Origin: an uncultured Alphaproteobacteria bacterium
GTDB taxonomy: Bacteria > Pseudomonadota > Alphaproteobacteria > Caulobacterales > Caulobacteraceae
Assembly: GCA_903933475.1 (NCBI GenBank)
Contig: CAIZKE010000308.1
Span: forward strand, 1-8,324
DNA: 8,324 nt
Direction of reading: 5' to 3'
Position 1 is the first letter of the stretch. Each line of letters starts with the position of its first letter. The notes below the pieces were generated by a model. It made no database searches and was not told where the DNA came from. It saw only the letters and a list, made by a program, of their open reading frames with translations. The position numbers and the translations under genes are program-made. Shown one piece after another: positions 7,075 through 8,324 of this stretch.

Positions 7075-7102
7075 TTGCTGTGCGGCGCCGGCGCCCTAGA
7101 TA
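7075..7102 (+). promoter_or_regulatory. Putative promoter of the PTP-like phosphatase gene
   Basis: TTGCTG (7075-7080) and TAGATA (7097-7102) are separated by 16 nt. Transcription would begin near 7109, just before the ribosome binding site at 7117. The spacer contains the 12-bp palindrome at 7084-7095. This placement fits only if translation starts at the TTG at 7129 rather than at the upstream ATG at 7045. Prediction from sequence. Confidence 0.4.
7084..7095. repeat. Perfect 12-bp palindrome in the divergent control region
   Basis: GGCGCCGGCGCC is its own reverse complement and also a tandem copy of GGCGCC. It lies between the -35-like and -10-like hexamers of the phosphatase promoter and about 80 bp upstream of msbA. 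It could be an operator for the divergent pair, or simply chance in very GC-rich DNA. Confidence 0.5.
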
Positions 7103-7116
7103 GGGACACAGTCATC

Positions 7117-7121
7117 AGGAG
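7117..7121 (+). promoter_or_regulatory. Ribosome binding site that sets the phosphatase start (TTG)
   Basis: AGGAG ends 7 nt before a TTG at 7129, the ideal position. Codons upstream of this TTG encode a low-quality Gly/Ala/Arg-rich stretch, while the conserved-looking protein (ADFDLTTPEGRRR) begins right after it. Confidence 0.6.
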
Positions 7122-7128
7122 CCCCGAC

Positions 7129-7794
7129 TTGGCGGATTTCGACCTCACGACGCCGGAGGGGCGGCGCAGGACCTACATTGACTACCTGCTCAAGGACCAC
7201 GCCTTCCTGAGGCTGAGGTTCTCCAACGCCCACGCCGTCTCCGAGGAGATGTACCGCGCCAACCAGCCCTGGCCCTTCCAGCTCGAAGACTGGAAGGCCC
7301 GGGGAATCCGCACGGTGGTGAACCTCAGAGGCGGCTTTGACGCCAGCTTCTACGCCCTGGAGACGGAGGCCTGCGCCCGATTGGGCCTGAACCTCGTGGA
7401 TTTTACCATCACCTCCCGTGAAGTCCCCAGCCGGGCAAGGGTGCAAGGTGCCAAGGCCCTGTTCGAGAGTCTCGAATATCCCGCCCTGATGCACTGCAAG
7501 TCGGGTGCGGACCGGGCGGGCATCATGAGCGTGCTCTACCTGCACTTCCGCAAGGGCGTCCCGATCCGCCAGGCCCTGGCCCAGCTGAGTCTGAAGTACC
7601 TGCATGTGAAGGCGGGAAAAACCGGTGTGCTGGACTACACCTTCGAGCGCTATCTCGCCGAGGGCGAGCCGGCGGGCCAGACCTTCCTGGAATGGGTCGA
7701 CAGCCCCGCCTACGACCCGGACGCCATCAAGGCCGACTTCCGCTCCAACATGTGGGGCCGCCTGCTGACCGAGGGCCTGCTGCGCCGCGAATAG
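7129..7794 (+). CDS. Cys-based PTP/DSP-like phosphatase, CtpA-like
   Basis: A 221-residue protein with the HCX5R active site HCKSGADR: His122, nucleophile Cys123 and Arg129. Upstream landmarks are YRANQPWP (42-49), GIRTVVNLRGG (59-69) and VDFTI (90-94), whose Asp91 is a possible general acid. It has no signal peptide or membrane segment. The architecture is that of small bacterial dual-specificity or tyrosine phosphatase homologues. Caulobacter CtpA belongs to this class and has been linked to dephosphorylation of lipid A and envelope integrity. Being divergent from an msbA-waaA-lpxK operon makes a lipid A phosphatase role attractive, but orthology to CtpA is inference. The TTG start is chosen for its ribosome binding site; an in-frame ATG at 7045 would give 249 residues. 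The stop is 1 nt from the stop of the convergent DUF4170 gene. Confidence 0.85.
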   Translation: MADFDLTTPEGRRRTYIDYLLKDHAFLRLRFSNAHAVSEEMYRANQPWPFQLEDWKARGIRTVVNLRGGFDASFYALETEACARLGLNLVDFTITSREVPSRARVQGAKALFESLEYPALMHCKSGADRAGIMSVLYLHFRKGVPIRQALAQLSLKYLHVKAGKTGVLDYTFERYLAEGEPAGQTFLEWVDSPAYDPDAIKADFRSNMWGRLLTEGLLRRE

Positions 7795-7795
7795 C

Positions 7796-8032
7796 TCAGT
7801 GGGCGTGGTCGTCTTCGTCGGGGTTCAGCAGCCTGTGGGCGTGGATGATGAAGTAGCGCATGATGGCATTGTCCACGGTCGACTGGGCCTTGGCCCGCCA
7901 GGCGTCGACCGCCTCCTGGTAGCTGGCATAGGCGCCGACCAGGTCGATCTTGCTCAGGTCGCGGAATTCAACCGTGTCCACGTCGACGAGTTCCCCGCCG
8001 ATGACGAGGTGAAGCAGTTGGCGATGGGGCAA
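7796..8032 (-). CDS. DUF4170 family protein
   Basis: A 78-residue acidic protein matching the alphaproteobacterial DUF4170 family. The N-terminus QLLHLVIGGEL (5-15), the FRDL element (23-26) and the C-terminal run WRAKAQSTVDNAIMRYFIIH (45-64) followed by HRLL are the recognisable core. Function is unknown. From memory, in Rhizobiales the family sits in a cluster with cysQ, waaA and lpxK, so its place beside a lipid A operon is in keeping. It starts at TTG: no ATG or GTG is available in frame before the upstream stop at 8084-8086, and AGGAG sits 8 nt before the TTG. The tail PDEDDHAH is acidic and His-containing. No membrane segment is seen. Confidence 0.88.
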   Translation of the reverse strand: MPHRQLLHLVIGGELVDVDTVEFRDLSKIDLVGAYASYQEAVDAWRAKAQSTVDNAIMRYFIIHAHRLLNPDEDDHAH

Positions 8033-8040
8033 TTCGATGG

Positions 8041-8045
8041 CTCCT
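8041..8045 (-). promoter_or_regulatory. Ribosome binding site that sets the DUF4170 start (TTG)
   Basis: AGGAG on the minus strand lies 8 nt before the TTG at 8032. It fixes the start at the codon where family homology begins. Confidence 0.65.
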
Positions 8046-8065
8046 GGATCCCGTTCTTCTCGGGC

Positions 8066-8094
8066 GCGATAGGCCCACCCGGGTTAAGGATCAA
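8066..8094 (-). promoter_or_regulatory. Putative promoter of the DUF4170 gene
   Basis: On the minus strand TTGATC (8089-8094) and TATCGC (8066-8071) are 17 nt apart. Transcription would start near 8059, leaving a leader of about 27 nt that includes the AGGAG. This would let DUF4170 be made independently of pmbA. Prediction from sequence. Confidence 0.4.
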
Positions 8095-8154
8095 TGGATT
8101 TTGCCCGTTTTCGGGGCGTGCGGGGCCCTGGCGTCCCTAAATCGAGCCTGGGGT

Positions 8155-8177
8155 GGCCGTCGCGTCCCCGGACGGCC
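8155..8177. repeat. Hairpin just downstream of pmbA
   Basis: GGCCGTC (8155-8161) pairs perfectly with GACGGCC (8171-8177) across a 9-nt loop. It begins 12 nt past the pmbA stop on the minus strand. No T-run follows on that strand, so it is not a classic intrinsic terminator; it could be a weak terminator or a 3'-end stabilising stem. The rest of the 157-nt gap (8033-8189) holds the DUF4170 promoter and no other gene. Confidence 0.4.
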
Positions 8178-8189
8178 GGCAGGCCGAAT

Positions 8190-8324
8190 CTACTTGCCGG
8201 CGATGGCCAGGCCGTCGACCAGCAGGGAGGGCGAATTCGCCGAGCCGCGGTTCTCGAGGTCCGCGCCGGGAATCAGGCGGGCGTAGATGTCGGGCAGGCT
8301 CCCGGCGACGGTGATCTCGGAGAC
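8190..8324 (-). CDS. pmbA: PmbA/TldE metallopeptidase subunit, C-terminal fragment
   Basis: Only the last 44 codons and the TAG stop lie in the window; the gene continues past the right edge. The fragment begins VSEITVAGSLPDIY and ends PSLLVDGLAIAG, closely following the end of the TldD/PmbA family, where a SEITIAGNL element and a terminal P-x-M/L-x-(I/V)-AG element are typical. TldD and PmbA (TldE) form a heterodimeric zinc-dependent protease in the cytoplasm, known for microcin B17 maturation and CcdA degradation. The SEIT(I/V)AG form points to PmbA rather than TldD. It lies upstream of DUF4170 on the same strand, with a 157-nt gap. Confidence 0.85.
   Translation of the reverse strand, partial: VSEITVAGSLPDIYARLIPGADLENRGSANSPSLLVDGLAIAGK

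Noticed and set aside
6688..7128. N-terminal extension of the phosphatase into the msbA gene
   Set aside because: The upstream frame runs antisense through msbA, has no conserved motifs, and a good AGGAG-TTG start exists at 7117-7131. The ATG at 7045 lacks a ribosome binding site and would place the putative promoter inside the coding region.
8104..8115. CCCG-TTTT-CGGG hairpin as terminator
   Set aside because: Only four pairs, no T-run on either strand after the stem, and it lies upstream of the putative DUF4170 promoter.
1..8324. tRNA, rRNA, CRISPR array, IS element, attachment site or phage gene
   Set aside because: No cloverleaf, direct-repeat array, transposase, terminal inverted repeat or integrase was seen on either strand.

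Overview
The window is high-GC, densely coded bacterial DNA, and every protein in it looks alphaproteobacterial. A DUF4170 gene, a WaaA/LpxK/MsbA lipid A cluster, a small PTP-like phosphatase and promoter-like sites resembling GCTANANC together suggest the Caulobacterales (Caulobacter/Phenylobacterium type). That placement is inference; there is no rRNA or marker gene here to confirm it.

Layout. (1) Positions 1-127 are a short intergenic region. It holds a probable promoter for the first gene and, on the minus strand at the left edge, a perfect AGGAGGG Shine-Dalgarno sequence that must belong to a divergent gene starting just outside the window. (2) 128-1195 (+) encodes an APH-fold kinase of the ACAD10/ACAD11/LvaA type. 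(3) 1202-7008 (-) is a five-gene operon read right to left: msbA-like ABC exporter, DUF374 acyltransferase, cation diffusion facilitator with a His-rich tail, waaA (Kdo transferase), lpxK (lipid A 4'-kinase). As called, all four junctions are 4-nt stop/start overlaps (GTGA three times, ATGA once). (4) 7009-7128 is the divergent control region. (5) 7129-7794 (+) is a Cys-based PTP/DSP-like phosphatase, probably starting at TTG. (6) 7796-8032 (-) is a DUF4170 protein, also starting at TTG with a good ribosome binding site. (7) 8190-8324 (-) is the C-terminal end of pmbA (tldE), cut by the window edge.

How the genes work together. WaaA, LpxK and MsbA are the late cytoplasmic and flipping steps of lipid A-Kdo assembly. 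DUF374 proteins include the LpxJ secondary acyltransferase of epsilonproteobacteria, so the DUF374 protein here is a good candidate for lipid A secondary acylation. The divergent phosphatase resembles Caulobacter CtpA, which is linked to lipid A phosphate removal. The locus can therefore be read as a lipid A finishing and export island with a zinc-type cation exporter built into the same transcript. The kinase at the left is unrelated by function and only meets the operon tail to tail. No mobile element, CRISPR array, tRNA or rRNA is visible, and no gene-free stretch exceeds 300 bases.
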